A DNA stretch of 64,000 bases from Aliisedimentitalea scapharcae (GTDB lineage Bacteria; Pseudomonadota; Alphaproteobacteria; Rhodobacterales; Rhodobacteraceae), in assembly GCF_045277565.1 (NCBI RefSeq), contig NZ_CP123584.1:1922001-1986000 (forward strand), in the 5' to 3' direction. The first letter of the stretch is position 1. Each line of letters begins with the position of its first letter. Made by a program: the position numbers and the translations under genes. The notes below the pieces were generated by a model. That model did not search any database. It was not told the origin of the DNA and saw only the letters and a program-made list of their open reading frames with translations. Below, one piece after another: positions 43,827 through 53,506 of the stretch.

Positions 43827-44558
43827 ATGTCATTCTGGGAATATGCCAATCCAAAGAAGTTCCTGACCACCACCGAACGGGTGATGCCGTTCCTGTGGCT
43901 GACGTCAGGCACCCTGGTGGCCGTGGGCCTGATCTGGGGGTTCTTTTTCACGCCTGACGATTATCGTCAGGGATCAACGGTCAAGATCATCTTTCTGCAT
44001 GTGCCCGCTGCGATGACGGCGATCAATTGCTGGGTGATGATGCTGGTTACCTCGCTGGTGTGGATCGTGCGCCGCCACCATGTCAGCGCGCTGGCCGCCC
44101 GGGCCGCTGCGCCCATCGGGGCGGTGATGACAGTGATCGCATTGATCACCGGAGCGATCTGGGGCCAGCCGATGTGGGGCACCTGGTGGGAATGGGATCC
44201 GCGTCTGACGTCGTTCCTGATCCTGTTCCTGTTCTACCTGGGGTACATGGCGCTGTGGGAGGCGATTGATAACCCGGATACCGCCGCTGATCTGACTTCG
44301 GTCCTGTGTCTGGTGGGGTCGGTGTTTGCCCTGCTCAGTCGCTATGCGGTGAATTTCTGGAACCAGGGATTGCATCAGGGCGCGTCGCTGAGTTTGGACA
44401 AGAAGGAAAACGTGGCGGATGCGTTCTCCAACCCGCTGTATGTCTGTCTGGCGGGGTTTGTTTTGCTGTTCATTGCGTTGGTGTTTTATCGGACCGGAAC
44501 CGAAATCCGGGCCCGGCGGATCAAGGCGCTGTTGGCGCGTGAAAGGATTGGCGCATGA
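43827..44558 (+). CDS. ccmC: Heme-handling protein CcmC
   Basis: 243 residues with six helices. The tryptophan-rich periplasmic loop GQPMWGTWWEWDPRLTS is the heme-binding WWD motif, flanked by conserved histidines (FLHVPAAM; NQGLHQGASLS). CcmC loads heme onto the chaperone CcmE. It overlaps ccmD by 4 bp (ATGA). Confidence 0.95.
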   Translation: MSFWEYANPKKFLTTTERVMPFLWLTSGTLVAVGLIWGFFFTPDDYRQGSTVKIIFLHVPAAMTAINCWVMMLVTSLVWIVRRHHVSALAARAAAPIGAVMTVIALITGAIWGQPMWGTWWEWDPRLTSFLILFLFYLGYMALWEAIDNPDTAADLTSVLCLVGSVFALLSRYAVNFWNQGLHQGASLSLDKKENVADAFSNPLYVCLAGFVLLFIALVFYRTGTEIRARRIKALLARERIGA

Positions 44559-44713
44559 TACCTGATCTGGGAAAATATGCAGACACGGTGCTGTCAGCCT
44601 ATGGGGCGTCGTTGCTGTTGCTGGCTTTGCTGGTGGTGATGTCGATCCGGCGCGGGCGCAAGGTGCGCGCCGAAATGAAACAGATCGAAGATCGGATAAC
44701 ACGCAATGGCTAA
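44555..44713 (+). CDS. ccmD: Heme exporter protein CcmD
   Basis: 52 residues, easily missed because of its size: MIPDLGKYADTVLSAYGA, a membrane helix (about 17-32), then a basic cytoplasmic tail. Matches the CcmD pattern (Tyr in the N-terminal part, one helix, RRxxK tail). It stabilises CcmC-CcmE. Overlaps ccmC by 4 bp and ccmG by 8 bp. Confidence 0.9.
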   Translation: MIPDLGKYADTVLSAYGASLLLLALLVVMSIRRGRKVRAEMKQIEDRITRNG

Positions 44714-45248
44714 GATCTCTCCCCTGATGATCGCGCCGCCGGTGATCTTTGGCGCGTTTGTGCTGCTTGCTGCCGTGGGCATGTTCCGCGAGGATCCCAA
44801 TTCCCTGCCGTCGGCGCGGGAAAATCAACCTGCCCCGCCGGTTGTGTTGACCGAATTCCCAGGCAAGCCGGGCTTTAGCGATGAAACCCTGCGGGACGGT
44901 GAGGTCAAACTGGTCAACTATTGGGCCAGCTGGTGCGCGCCCTGTCGTGTGGAGCACCCCAATCTGGACAAGCTGGCCAACGAAGGCGTCACCATTCTGG
45001 GCATCAACTATAAGGACCAACAGGCCAATGCCACGGCGTTCCTGAACGAATTGGGCGATCCCTATGCCGGATTGGGCCGGGATGAACAGGGCCGGATGGG
45101 GTTGGATTGGGGCGTCTACGGCGTGCCGGAAACCTATGTGATCGACGGCAATGGAACCATCATCCTGCGTCACGCGGGCCCGGTGACCGAACGGGTGATC
45201 GAAAAGACCCTGCGCCCGGCGATGGAAAAGGCCAAGGGCGGCAGCTGA
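44706..45248 (+). CDS. ccmG: Cytochrome c biogenesis thioredoxin CcmG (DsbE)
   Basis: 180 residues. An N-terminal anchor (residues 8-25) holds a periplasmic thioredoxin domain with the active site WASWCAPC (Cys77, Cys80) and the cis-Pro loop YGVPETYVI. It reduces apocytochrome c heme-site cysteines. The last gene of ccmABCDG; ccmE, ccmF and ccmH are not in the window. Confidence 0.94.
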   Translation: MAKISPLMIAPPVIFGAFVLLAAVGMFREDPNSLPSARENQPAPPVVLTEFPGKPGFSDETLRDGEVKLVNYWASWCAPCRVEHPNLDKLANEGVTILGINYKDQQANATAFLNELGDPYAGLGRDEQGRMGLDWGVYGVPETYVIDGNGTIILRHAGPVTERVIEKTLRPAMEKAKGGS

Positions 45249-45494
45249 TTTCCAAGGCGTTCCTCGGATTATTATTGGGGGACGCAACACCGGCATGCGA
45301 GTGCGCCAATGTGTTGAATTGATTGCACCTTTGGCTGATTTTCAGAGCTAAAGAAAGGATTGGACGTGCGAGACGCTATTCGTGTGGAGCATTCAATACC
45401 GAAATCTCATGTTCAGGGTTAACTCTGCCTTGCGTTGATTTTTAATTTTTCTCATAAATCCATGGTAGAAAATTTCTAAGTGATCGGAATTCTT

Positions 45495-46028
45495 GTGAAA
45501 ACATTTTTTTGTGCATGTGCCATCTCTCTGATTGGTCTCGGTTCGCCTGTTCACGCGAACCCAAAGAAAGCGGCGGCCGAATATATCGTCAGCCAAACCA
45601 TCACCCGGTCCATGCTTGAAGGAGCCATTGCCGCACAAAGGCCGATGATGATTGATGCGGTTCAATATCAATTGAATGCCAAAGGAACAACGCTCACGGA
45701 CCCCGACAGGTTTTTCGACCTGTTGATGGAAGAGTTCTTGAGTGAATTCACCCAGTCGATGCAGGAACAAAGCGCTTCAGTTTATCTCAGGAATTTTTCC
45801 AAACAGGAACTGACGGATATCGCCGCATTCTTCCAAACCGACTCCGGTCAGGCCTATGTACTGGCGACTCCGAAACTGATGAGCGAAGGGGCGCGGATGG
45901 GGCAGGTTGCGGGGCGTAAGGCCGGCAAGAATGCCGCAAAACGTCTGGCTACACGTATTGAGGACGAGGGGCTTGTTGTTGTCGAAGACCCGAGCCTGTT
46001 GTCTCGTTTGCTTGACGCACTTCAATAA
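45495..46028 (+). CDS. DUF2059 secreted protein
   Basis: 177 residues from GTG 45495 (MKTFFCACAISLIGLGSPVHA as signal peptide, cut here at about residue 21). A GTG 15 bp upstream is possible but has no ribosome site, while GGA lies before 45495. The helical body (FLSEFTQSMQEQSASVYLRN, then FSKQELTDIAAFFQTDSGQA) matches DUF2059, a periplasmic family of unknown role. The AT-rich leader (about 45430-45480) differs from the surroundings. Confidence 0.82.
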   Translation: MKTFFCACAISLIGLGSPVHANPKKAAAEYIVSQTITRSMLEGAIAAQRPMMIDAVQYQLNAKGTTLTDPDRFFDLLMEEFLSEFTQSMQEQSASVYLRNFSKQELTDIAAFFQTDSGQAYVLATPKLMSEGARMGQVAGRKAGKNAAKRLATRIEDEGLVVVEDPSLLSRLLDALQ

Positions 46029-46129
46029 AACCGGTCAACAATCGCGATGGCAACAAATTTGGCACCTCTTGTCCGAGGGGACATGCAGCATTTGCGAGCC
46101 TTGCAAGCCGGTGCTGGACCCGCCTCAAG

Positions 46130-46471
46130 TCAATTAAAAATCGACAGGTCCAGCTCTAACCCGGTACCCAACCAGATGCCATGATCGCGGTGATCTTTGA
46201 GGTGGTCGCTGGTTTCGGGGTGGGCAAACACGATCAACCCGTCGCGATTCAGAGCCAGCCAGGGCAGCAGCTGCGAGAATTGATCAGGCGTTGCGCCCAA
46301 TTGGCAGGACCACATCGGGTGCGGTCCGACATTTCGTTCATGAACACGCCCCATAACGACGCCAAACTGGTCCGCAGCTGATTGGCACAGCTGTCGGGCC
46401 TGCTCGACGGTGTCTGAACTAAAATAGACGTGGGCGTGATAGCCGGTGATGGTTTGGATGTCCTGTGTCAT
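46130..46471 (-). CDS. DOPA 4,5-dioxygenase family protein
   Basis: 113 residues, the full domain. Conserved histidines appear in GYHAHVYFS near the start, NVGPHPMWSCQL in the middle and IVFAHPET and HRDHGIWLG at the end. The founding enzymes open the ring of DOPA in betalain and muscaflavin synthesis. Bacterial members are common and mostly untested; an aromatic or antioxidant-related substrate is possible. Confidence 0.88.
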   Translation of the reverse strand: MTQDIQTITGYHAHVYFSSDTVEQARQLCQSAADQFGVVMGRVHERNVGPHPMWSCQLGATPDQFSQLLPWLALNRDGLIVFAHPETSDHLKDHRDHGIWLGTGLELDLSIFN

Positions 46472-46591
46472 GTCCGGACAATCAGGGATCTTGATCCAAT
46501 TGGCAATTCATCTGGTGCCAACATCATCTGTGCAAAAATGCAGCCCGCATCTTTTGGGTCCTGTGCGTAAATCCGCCCCGGTTGTGCCAAG

Positions 46592-46620
46592 AAAAAAGCC
46601 CCGCCAGAAGGCGAGGCTTT
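46592..46620 (-). terminator. Intrinsic terminator of acnA
   Basis: On the minus strand: AAAGCCTCGCC, a short loop, GGCGGGGCTTT, then a run of T, starting about 30 bp after the acnA stop. One mismatch in the stem. Confidence 0.85.
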
Positions 46621-46647
46621 GATCATTCTTGTAGGTCAGGTTTGACC

Positions 46648-49335
46648 TTATGATTTGGCCAGGTTGCGCAGCACGTAATGCAGCACGCCGCCGTGTTCGA
46701 TGTATTCGATTTCAGGCGCGGTATCGATGCGGCACTTGAGAGTGATCTCTTTGACCGAACCATCCGCCATGGTGATGACACAGGGCACAGTCTGCAACGG
46801 CTGGATGGTGTCCAATCCGCTGATCGACACGGTTTCATCGCCGGTCAGACCCAACGATTTACGCGAGTCGCCACCGGTGAATTCGAACGGGATCACACCC
46901 ATGCCAACCAGGTTGGACCGGTGGATACGTTCAAAGCTTTCGGCGATCACGGCCTTGACGCCCAGCAGCGCGGTGCCTTTGGCCGCCCAGTCACGCGAAG
47001 ACCCGGCACCATACTGTTCGCCGCCAAACACCACCAGCGGAGTGCCCTGTTCCTGATAGGCCATGGACGCGTCATAGATCGCGGCCTGTTCGCCATCGGG
47101 GCCTTTGGTGTAACCACCTTCGACACCGTCCAGCATTTCGTTCTTGATGCGGATATTGGCAAATGTGCCGCGCATCATGATTTCGTGGTTGCCGCGGCGC
47201 GACCCGTACGAGTTGAACTCGCGCGGTTGCACCTGACGGTCCAGCAGGTATTTGCCCGCTGGTGTGGTGGTTGCAAACGATCCCGCAGGCGAGATGTGGT
47301 CGGTGGTGACCATGTCGCCCAGAACGGCCAGAACCTTGGCATCATTGATGTTGCTGATGGTGCCGGGTTCCGTACCCATGCCCTGGAAGTAGGGCGGGTT
47401 CTGGATGTAGGTGGACGCCGCAGGCCAGTCATAGGTTTCCGCGTCGGTGATCTCCACCGCCTGCCATTTTTCGTCGCCTTTGAACACGTCGGCGTATTTC
47501 GACAGGAATGCTTCGCGGGTGACGGTCTGTTCGACCAGCTCGGCAACCTCTTGGGTCGTGGGCCAGATATCTTTCAGATAGACATCCTTGCCTTCGGGTG
47601 TTTGTGCAATCGGGTCAGTGGCCAGATCGATGTCCATGGTACCCGCCAGCGCATAGGCGACAACCAGCGGCGGGGATGCCAGATAGTTGGCACGCACGTC
47701 TGGCGAAATCCGCCCTTCAAAGTTGCGGTTGCCCGACAGAACCGATGTCGCCACCAGATCGCCTTCGGCGATGGCTTCGGAGATCTCCTGCTGGATCGGG
47801 CCAGAGTTGCCGATACAGGTGGTGCAGCCATAGCCGACCAGGTTGAACCCGATCTTGTCCAGATCTTCCTGAAGGTTTGCGGCCTCCAGATAGGCGGACA
47901 CGACCTGCGATCCCGGTGCGAGCGAGGTTTTGACCCAAGGTTTGCGATCCAGTCCCAGAGCCGCAGCCTTGCGGGCCACCAGACCGGCGCCGATCATCAC
48001 ATAGGGGTTCGAGGTGTTGGTGCAGGATGTGATCGACGCGATCACGACCTTGCCCGACTCCATGGTGTAGTCTTCGCCTTTGACAGCAACCTCTTTGCCC
48101 ATCGGACGTTTAAAAGTCTGTTCCATCTCGTTGGCAAAGGCGGATTTGGCGTTGGTCAGGGCCACGTAATCCTGTGGGCGTTTCGGGCCGGAAATGGCCG
48201 GAACGATGGTGCCCATGTCCAGCGACATGGTGTCTGTATAGATCGGGGCGTAATCGGCGTCGCGCCAGAAACCGTTTTCCTTGGCATAGGCTTCGACCAG
48301 GGCGATACGGTCCTTGTCGCGGCCGGTGTTTTCCATATAGCGCAGGGTTTCACCATCGATCGGGAAGAACCCGCAGGTCGCACCATATTCCGGTGCCATG
48401 TTGGCGATGGTTGCCCGGTCGGCCAGCGGCAGACGGTCCAGACCGGTGCCATAGAATTCAACGAATTTGCCAACCACGCCTTTTTCGCGCAGCATTTCGA
48501 CGACTTTCAGAACCAGGTCGGTGCCGGTGGTGCCTTCGACCATCGCGCCGGTCAGCTCAAAGCCCACGACTTCGGGGATCAGCATGGAAATCGGCTGACC
48601 CAGCATGGCGGCTTCGGCTTCGATCCCGCCAACACCCCAACCCAGAACGGCCATGCCGTTGACCATGGTGGTGTGGCTGTCGGTGCCGACCAATGTGTCG
48701 GGATAGGCGACGGTTTCGCCATTCTGGTCTTCGTCGGTCCAGACGGTCTGGGCCAGGTATTCAACGTTCACCTGGTGGCAGATGCCGGTTCCGGGGGGCA
48801 CAACGCGGAAGTTGTTGAACGCGGTCTGACCCCATTTCAGGAACTGATAGCGTTCCATGTTGCGTTCATATTCGCGGTCCACGTTCATCTGGAACGCGCG
48901 CGGGTTGCCGAATTCGTCGATCATGACCGAATGGTCGATGACCAGATCAACCGGAACCAGCGGGTTGATTTTCGAGGCAGAGCCTTTGAGCCCGACGATA
49001 CCGTCGCGCATGGCGGCCAGATCGACCACGGCGGGAACGCCGGTGAAATCCTGCATCAACACGCGGGCCGGGCGATAGGCGATTTCACGGGGGCTTTTGC
49101 CGCCATTGGTGGCCCAGTCACCAAATGCCTTGATGTCGTCCACGGAGACAGAAAACCCGTCGTCCTCAAAACGCAGCATGTTTTCCAGCACCACTTTCAG
49201 GGCGGCGGGCAGCTTGGAAAAGTCGCCCAGGCCGGCCTCGGTTGCGGCGGGAATTGAATAATAGGCGATGGATTTGCCATTCACGCTCAATGTGCGGCGT
49301 GTCTTGGCGGTGTCCTGTCCAACGGTAACGGTCAT
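46648..49335 (-). CDS. acnA: Aconitate hydratase A
   Basis: 895 residues, typical of the AcnA/IRP branch. Interconverts citrate and isocitrate in the TCA cycle. The [4Fe-4S] ligands are Cys in SITSCTNTSNP (about residue 436) and the two in YGCTTCIGNSGP (about 502-505). The C-terminal swivel domain has the substrate-binding YGAGSSRDWAAKG. Starts MTVTVGQDTAKTRRTLSVNG with GGAGGCC upstream. Confidence 0.97.
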   Translation of the reverse strand: MTVTVGQDTAKTRRTLSVNGKSIAYYSIPAATEAGLGDFSKLPAALKVVLENMLRFEDDGFSVSVDDIKAFGDWATNGGKSPREIAYRPARVLMQDFTGVPAVVDLAAMRDGIVGLKGSASKINPLVPVDLVIDHSVMIDEFGNPRAFQMNVDREYERNMERYQFLKWGQTAFNNFRVVPPGTGICHQVNVEYLAQTVWTDEDQNGETVAYPDTLVGTDSHTTMVNGMAVLGWGVGGIEAEAAMLGQPISMLIPEVVGFELTGAMVEGTTGTDLVLKVVEMLREKGVVGKFVEFYGTGLDRLPLADRATIANMAPEYGATCGFFPIDGETLRYMENTGRDKDRIALVEAYAKENGFWRDADYAPIYTDTMSLDMGTIVPAISGPKRPQDYVALTNAKSAFANEMEQTFKRPMGKEVAVKGEDYTMESGKVVIASITSCTNTSNPYVMIGAGLVARKAAALGLDRKPWVKTSLAPGSQVVSAYLEAANLQEDLDKIGFNLVGYGCTTCIGNSGPIQQEISEAIAEGDLVATSVLSGNRNFEGRISPDVRANYLASPPLVVAYALAGTMDIDLATDPIAQTPEGKDVYLKDIWPTTQEVAELVEQTVTREAFLSKYADVFKGDEKWQAVEITDAETYDWPAASTYIQNPPYFQGMGTEPGTISNINDAKVLAVLGDMVTTDHISPAGSFATTTPAGKYLLDRQVQPREFNSYGSRRGNHEIMMRGTFANIRIKNEMLDGVEGGYTKGPDGEQAAIYDASMAYQEQGTPLVVFGGEQYGAGSSRDWAAKGTALLGVKAVIAESFERIHRSNLVGMGVIPFEFTGGDSRKSLGLTGDETVSISGLDTIQPLQTVPCVITMADGSVKEITLKCRIDTAPEIEYIEHGGVLHYVLRNLAKS

Positions 49336-49578
49336 GTCTGGCCTCCCTCGGGATTGGGTGAAAAGGGGATTTGCTGGTGGCTATCTGCCCCATGACGCGG
49401 GTCCATTCAATAGCGGAAACGGCAACTGCGGCGTTTTTGTATACCGTTGCACACAAAATTTTTCAAAACATGGTCACAAACCCGCGCGAATTGATGTCGT
49501 GGCTCTCAAGAAACCTTGATTGGTATTTCGGCGCATGCGGCGGTAGGTACAGACCAGACCTATCAGGAAAGCCCTAAT

Positions 49579-50277
49579 ATGAAAGCTCTTCGCGCCGCAT
49601 GTGTTGCTCTTGGATTGTTGCTGCCGGGGATCGCAGCTGCACAATCTTCGCCCGTCGTGGTCGAACTTTATACGTCACAGGGGTGTTCGTCTTGCCCGCC
49701 TGCGGATGCGCTGCTGCATCAATTGGCCGCGCGTGAAGATGTACTGCCGCTGGCTCTGCATGTGGATTATTGGGATTACATCGGGTGGAAGGACCAGTTC
49801 GCCGATCCGTCCCATGCCAAACGGCAAAAGGCCTATGCCCATGTTGCCGGGCGCAAGATGATCTACACTCCGCAGATGATCGTGATGGGGCAGGAAGACG
49901 TGGTCGGGGTGGATACGATGAAGTTGGCCGATCTGATCACACAGCATCGGGCCAACCTGGTGCCCGTGTTTCTGACAGCGCAGCGCACCGGGAATACAGT
50001 GGTGTTGGATCTGGTATCTGACCTGTCCGGGCCACAGGATCTGGTGGTTCAGCTCGTCCGCTATGCACCGGTGCGCGACATCTCGATCACCCGGGGCGAA
50101 TTGGCCGGCAAGACGATGTCCTATGCCAATGTGGTCGCCGACTGGCAGATCCTTGGGTCCTGGGATGGGTTCAGTACGACACAGATGTCGTTTGACGTGA
50201 CCGGCGAAGACAAGGCTGCGATTGTGGTCCAGCAGGCCGGTCTGGGCGCGGTCATGGCGGCAGTGCGGATCGACTGA
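49579..50277 (+). CDS. DUF1223 secreted thioredoxin-like protein
   Basis: 232 residues with a signal peptide (residues 1-21, ending AAA-Q). The mature part starts with VVVELYTSQGCSSCPPADALL, the CxxC motif of DUF1223, then LHVDYWDYIGWKD and YTPQMIVMG. The thioredoxin-like fold suggests a periplasmic redox role, but no member has a defined function. ATG 49579 is selected because it gives the signal peptide. Confidence 0.88.
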   Translation: MKALRAACVALGLLLPGIAAAQSSPVVVELYTSQGCSSCPPADALLHQLAAREDVLPLALHVDYWDYIGWKDQFADPSHAKRQKAYAHVAGRKMIYTPQMIVMGQEDVVGVDTMKLADLITQHRANLVPVFLTAQRTGNTVVLDLVSDLSGPQDLVVQLVRYAPVRDISITRGELAGKTMSYANVVADWQILGSWDGFSTTQMSFDVTGEDKAAIVVQQAGLGAVMAAVRID

Positions 50278-50283
50278 CCCGGT

Positions 50284-51207
50284 TCAGGCATCCCCGTCTT
50301 CGGGTTGAATACCCAGATGCATCCAGGGTTTCCACCGCCGGTGAATCCAGAACCATTGCCCCATGTGCTGACGAACCAGCTTCTCCAATTCGTCGTTGAC
50401 GGTCTGGGTCATGGTGACCGGGTCGCTGTGTTCGATCGGGGCCTGCATGACGATTTCAAAATCCAGACCGTTCTGCTTGCGGATGCCATAGACCGGGATC
50501 ATTTCGGCCCCGTATTTCAACGCCAATTCGGCATTGACCAACGAAGTGACCGCCGGTTTGCCAAAAAACTGAAGCTCGCTGCCACCATGGGCGTGCAGAT
50601 CGGCGACAATGGCGATGATGCCGCCCTGTTTCAGATGGCGCACCATCTCCATCATGCCACGGCGGCCCTGTTCGAACATGGGGGTGCCGATGCGGGATAT
50701 CGTGCGCACATAGTGTTCGTTGAAATAGGGGTTCTTCATCCGTCGGTATAACGCGCCCATGGGGTGCCCGCGGGCAATCAGATTGGCGCGTGCCGCATCG
50801 TAATTGCCGAAATGCCCAGTGACCAGAATGACCGGACGCCCATCAGCCCGCGCCTGTTCCAATGCGGCCAGCCCGGGGCCTGTGACTTCGGCGGCATGGG
50901 CCCGCTTCAGGAACGGAGCACCGGAATACAGTTCGATGACCGTCCGCCCCACATTGTTGGACACTTCGCGGCACAGCCGATCCACGTCCTGTGTCGACAG
51001 GTCAGGCGCAACCAGCATCAGGTTCTTGCGCACCCGTTTGTCGAAACCGGCCAAAGGGGCAAGACGACTGAGCAGCCATCCCATCGCCGGGACCCGCCAT
51101 GTATAGGGCACCAGACGGGCCGCGCCGATAATGCCGCGCAACGCGACATTGGCCGCAAAGAATCCCGCCTTTTGCGCGCGGGTGAGCTGGGAAGGGTCGA
51201 TGGGCAT
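50284..51207 (-). CDS. LpxL/HtrB-family lysophospholipid acyltransferase
   Basis: 307 residues. The catalytic H-x4-D motif is His132...Asp137 (TGHFGNYD); further family marks are ALYRRMKNPYF and MIPVYGIRKQNG. These enzymes add secondary acyl chains to lipid A from acyl-ACP; in Rhodobacteraceae related enzymes may also act on other lipids. ATG 51207 (MPIDPSQLTRAQ) follows the EamA gene by 8 bp, so both likely share a transcript. An N-terminal helix anchors it to the inner membrane. Confidence 0.9.
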   Translation of the reverse strand: MPIDPSQLTRAQKAGFFAANVALRGIIGAARLVPYTWRVPAMGWLLSRLAPLAGFDKRVRKNLMLVAPDLSTQDVDRLCREVSNNVGRTVIELYSGAPFLKRAHAAEVTGPGLAALEQARADGRPVILVTGHFGNYDAARANLIARGHPMGALYRRMKNPYFNEHYVRTISRIGTPMFEQGRRGMMEMVRHLKQGGIIAIVADLHAHGGSELQFFGKPAVTSLVNAELALKYGAEMIPVYGIRKQNGLDFEIVMQAPIEHSDPVTMTQTVNDELEKLVRQHMGQWFWIHRRWKPWMHLGIQPEDGDA

Positions 51208-51215
51208 GGATTGGA

Positions 51216-52187
51216 TCAGGCCTTGCGCCGATTGGTTTCTCGGTGCCAGACATAAAGCCCTGAACCGGCAATCACAAGCGCGCCACATATTGTCCAGATG
51301 TCCGGGATTTCGGCAAAGAACAACACGCCCCACAGAGTGGCAAAGATCAGCCCGCAATAGGCAAAGGGGGCCAGCATGGCGGCCTCTCCCTGGCTAAAGG
51401 CGCGGATCAGGCACAGTTGTCCAACCGTGCCACACAGGGCAATGACCCCCATCAACAGCAGGGATGTTCCGTCTGGTGAAACCCAAAAGAACGGCACAAC
51501 ACAGCTGAGCACGATTGTGCCGAACAACGCAGTGTACAGCATTGATGTCCAGGGGTCTTCCCGGGGGCCGACCTTGCGTGTGAGCAAGGCGTAGCCGGAA
51601 TAGGAAACCGCGGCTGCGAGCGGTGCGAGTGCTGCCAGAGAAAACACGCCGGATCCGGGCCGGATCACGATCAATGCGCCGACCATGGCCACCGCGATCC
51701 CTGCAACCCGGCGTGGACCCAGACGCTCGCCCAGAAACAGGGCTGCACCCAGGGTGATCAGGACAGGATTGACCGACATCAGCGCCGCCGCATCGCTGAT
51801 CGGGATCAGGCTGAGGCCAAGGAAGAAAAACCCGGTAGCAAGGAGCAGGAACAGGGATCTGAGCGCCTGAAGACCAGGAAACGCCGTGCGGGAAACCTGA
51901 CGCAGACGCGGCAGCAAAAGGACGAGCACCAGCGCCATCTGCCCGGCATAGCGCGCCCAAAGCGCGGGCACGACACCTGTGCGCGGTGCCAGTGCCTTGA
52001 CCCCGGAATCCATCAGCGTAAAGCACAGGATTGCTCCCACCATCAGAAAAATCGCCTTCTGGCCCGAGCCGGCTGTGTCCTGCGATTGGGCCACGGCATC
52101 CGCCGCCCGCGTAGAAGCCAGGGCGGCAGGGTCTGCCTGTGATACAATCGGGGCGGGCGCGGACTTTGGTGGGGGTGCCTGTGTCAT
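51216..52187 (-). CDS. EamA/DMT-family transporter with a Pro/Ala-rich N-terminus
   Basis: 323 residues. About 43 hydrophilic Ala/Pro/Ser-rich residues come first, then ten predicted helices in two EamA repeats (FTLMDSGVKALAPRTGVVP; LGLSLIPISDAAALMSVNPV, 20 residues). The second of two EamA transporters in the window, not closely similar to the first. Substrate unknown. Followed by the LpxL-like gene. Confidence 0.87.
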   Translation of the reverse strand: MTQAPPPKSAPAPIVSQADPAALASTRAADAVAQSQDTAGSGQKAIFLMVGAILCFTLMDSGVKALAPRTGVVPALWARYAGQMALVLVLLLPRLRQVSRTAFPGLQALRSLFLLLATGFFFLGLSLIPISDAAALMSVNPVLITLGAALFLGERLGPRRVAGIAVAMVGALIVIRPGSGVFSLAALAPLAAAVSYSGYALLTRKVGPREDPWTSMLYTALFGTIVLSCVVPFFWVSPDGTSLLLMGVIALCGTVGQLCLIRAFSQGEAAMLAPFAYCGLIFATLWGVLFFAEIPDIWTICGALVIAGSGLYVWHRETNRRKA

Positions 52188-52324
52188 GCTACGGGCTTAG
52201 GGGCAGGGCGGTGTGCTGTCCACTGTCTTGTCCCGTGCCGTTGGGGCGGTTTGCCCGTGTTGTTGGGGCGTTTTGCCCGTGTCTGGCAATGTCGGGATCT
52301 GCATGCGCACCGCCGATAGGTGGC

Positions 52325-53425
52325 TCACGCGGCGTCCTCTTCCCCCTCTGGCAGGATCAGTTCGATATCTCCAGCCTGCTCCAGCCCGCGGATTGCCCCC
52401 ACGACGGTATTCATTGCGGATTCGCCATCGGCGGGCTTGATCTTGCCCTTTTCCGCCACTTCTTCGCGCAGATTGTCGGCCATCCGGCTCGAAATATTGG
52501 AGAGAATGAAGTCGGCGCTGGCCGTGTCCTTGGGGTCCAATGCGGCAAAGGCAAGCGCGACAATCAGATCACCCTGGTCCACTTCGCGGATCACCTGTGG
52601 CACGTCACGGGGCGACAGGCGTTCTGCAATATGGGCAAAGGTAAAGATCGACTTGCGTACCACGCTGGCAAAATCGGCGTCTTCTTCGTCCAGGGCGGTC
52701 AACATGTCTTCGCGCGTGGTCGCGGGCGACAGGTTCAGGATCGCGCCAACCCGCTCACCGGGACCCGTGTCAAAGGCGACCAGCGGTTTGTCGTCCAGCT
52801 GAGCCGCCAGGGAAATCCCGATCCGGTCTACGGTATCGGGAGTGACGGCCCCGGTTTGGGATACGGCATAGGTAATGCGCCGCGCGTCGGGGCCGGACAG
52901 TTTTCCCAACAGTTCCGCAGCCTTGGGTACATCGAGCTTGGACAGGATAACGGCGGCGATTTCGGTGCTTTCGGCCTGAACCAACTCGGCCAGATCTTCG
53001 GCGGGCAGGGCGCGCAGACGATCCCAGGGGTCGCCTGTCATGCGCACACCTGCCTCTTTGCGCAGACGGGCAGCGGTCTGTGGGCTGATCCGACCATCCA
53101 GAATGGTCAACGCCCCGCCAATCCCCTTGGGAAAGGACAGCCCAACCCCATCAAGCATTTCGGCAAACTCCTGCACCACCGAAAACAACGTGTCACGGTC
53201 CACCAATCCCATCGTGCCCATCTGATGGGTCAGAACCCCCTGCAATTCGTCGGGCAGCTCCTCGAGCGGAATATCGGCCCCTTCGTTCAGCAGCAACCGG
53301 ACCACAATCGCTGCCTTTGCCCGCCCCGCGAGGGACGAGATACTGGGTTTGGTCGGAACGGTGTCTGACACATCAACTGTGCGCGCTGCCGTGCCCGGCA
53401 CCGTCAAAGCGGTCTCCTGCTGCAT
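52325..53425 (-). CDS. fliG: Flagellar motor switch protein FliG
   Basis: 366 residues with three FliG domains. The C-terminal domain aligns with the torque region (IFTFAHIAERLSPRDVPQVI, then REVDQGDLIVALAFA), including the Arg and Asp residues that meet the stator. The N-terminal part (about 50-110) should bind FliF. No other flagellar gene is in the window, so it is separate from the main cluster. A mildly unusual acidic C-terminus (ILPEGEEDAA) follows. Confidence 0.88.
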   Translation of the reverse strand: MQQETALTVPGTAARTVDVSDTVPTKPSISSLAGRAKAAIVVRLLLNEGADIPLEELPDELQGVLTHQMGTMGLVDRDTLFSVVQEFAEMLDGVGLSFPKGIGGALTILDGRISPQTAARLRKEAGVRMTGDPWDRLRALPAEDLAELVQAESTEIAAVILSKLDVPKAAELLGKLSGPDARRITYAVSQTGAVTPDTVDRIGISLAAQLDDKPLVAFDTGPGERVGAILNLSPATTREDMLTALDEEDADFASVVRKSIFTFAHIAERLSPRDVPQVIREVDQGDLIVALAFAALDPKDTASADFILSNISSRMADNLREEVAEKGKIKPADGESAMNTVVGAIRGLEQAGDIELILPEGEEDAA

Positions 53426-53506
53426 TCTATCAAGCCTCTGTCTTACACCGGTTTTGCTCCGGGACAGGGCCAGATTAGCGGCAAAGCAGTAAAGAAAAAC
53501 TGAAGC

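Noticed and set aside
46678..49257. 859-codon open frame antisense to acnA
   Set aside because: Same shadow effect; the sense strand is a perfect aconitase.
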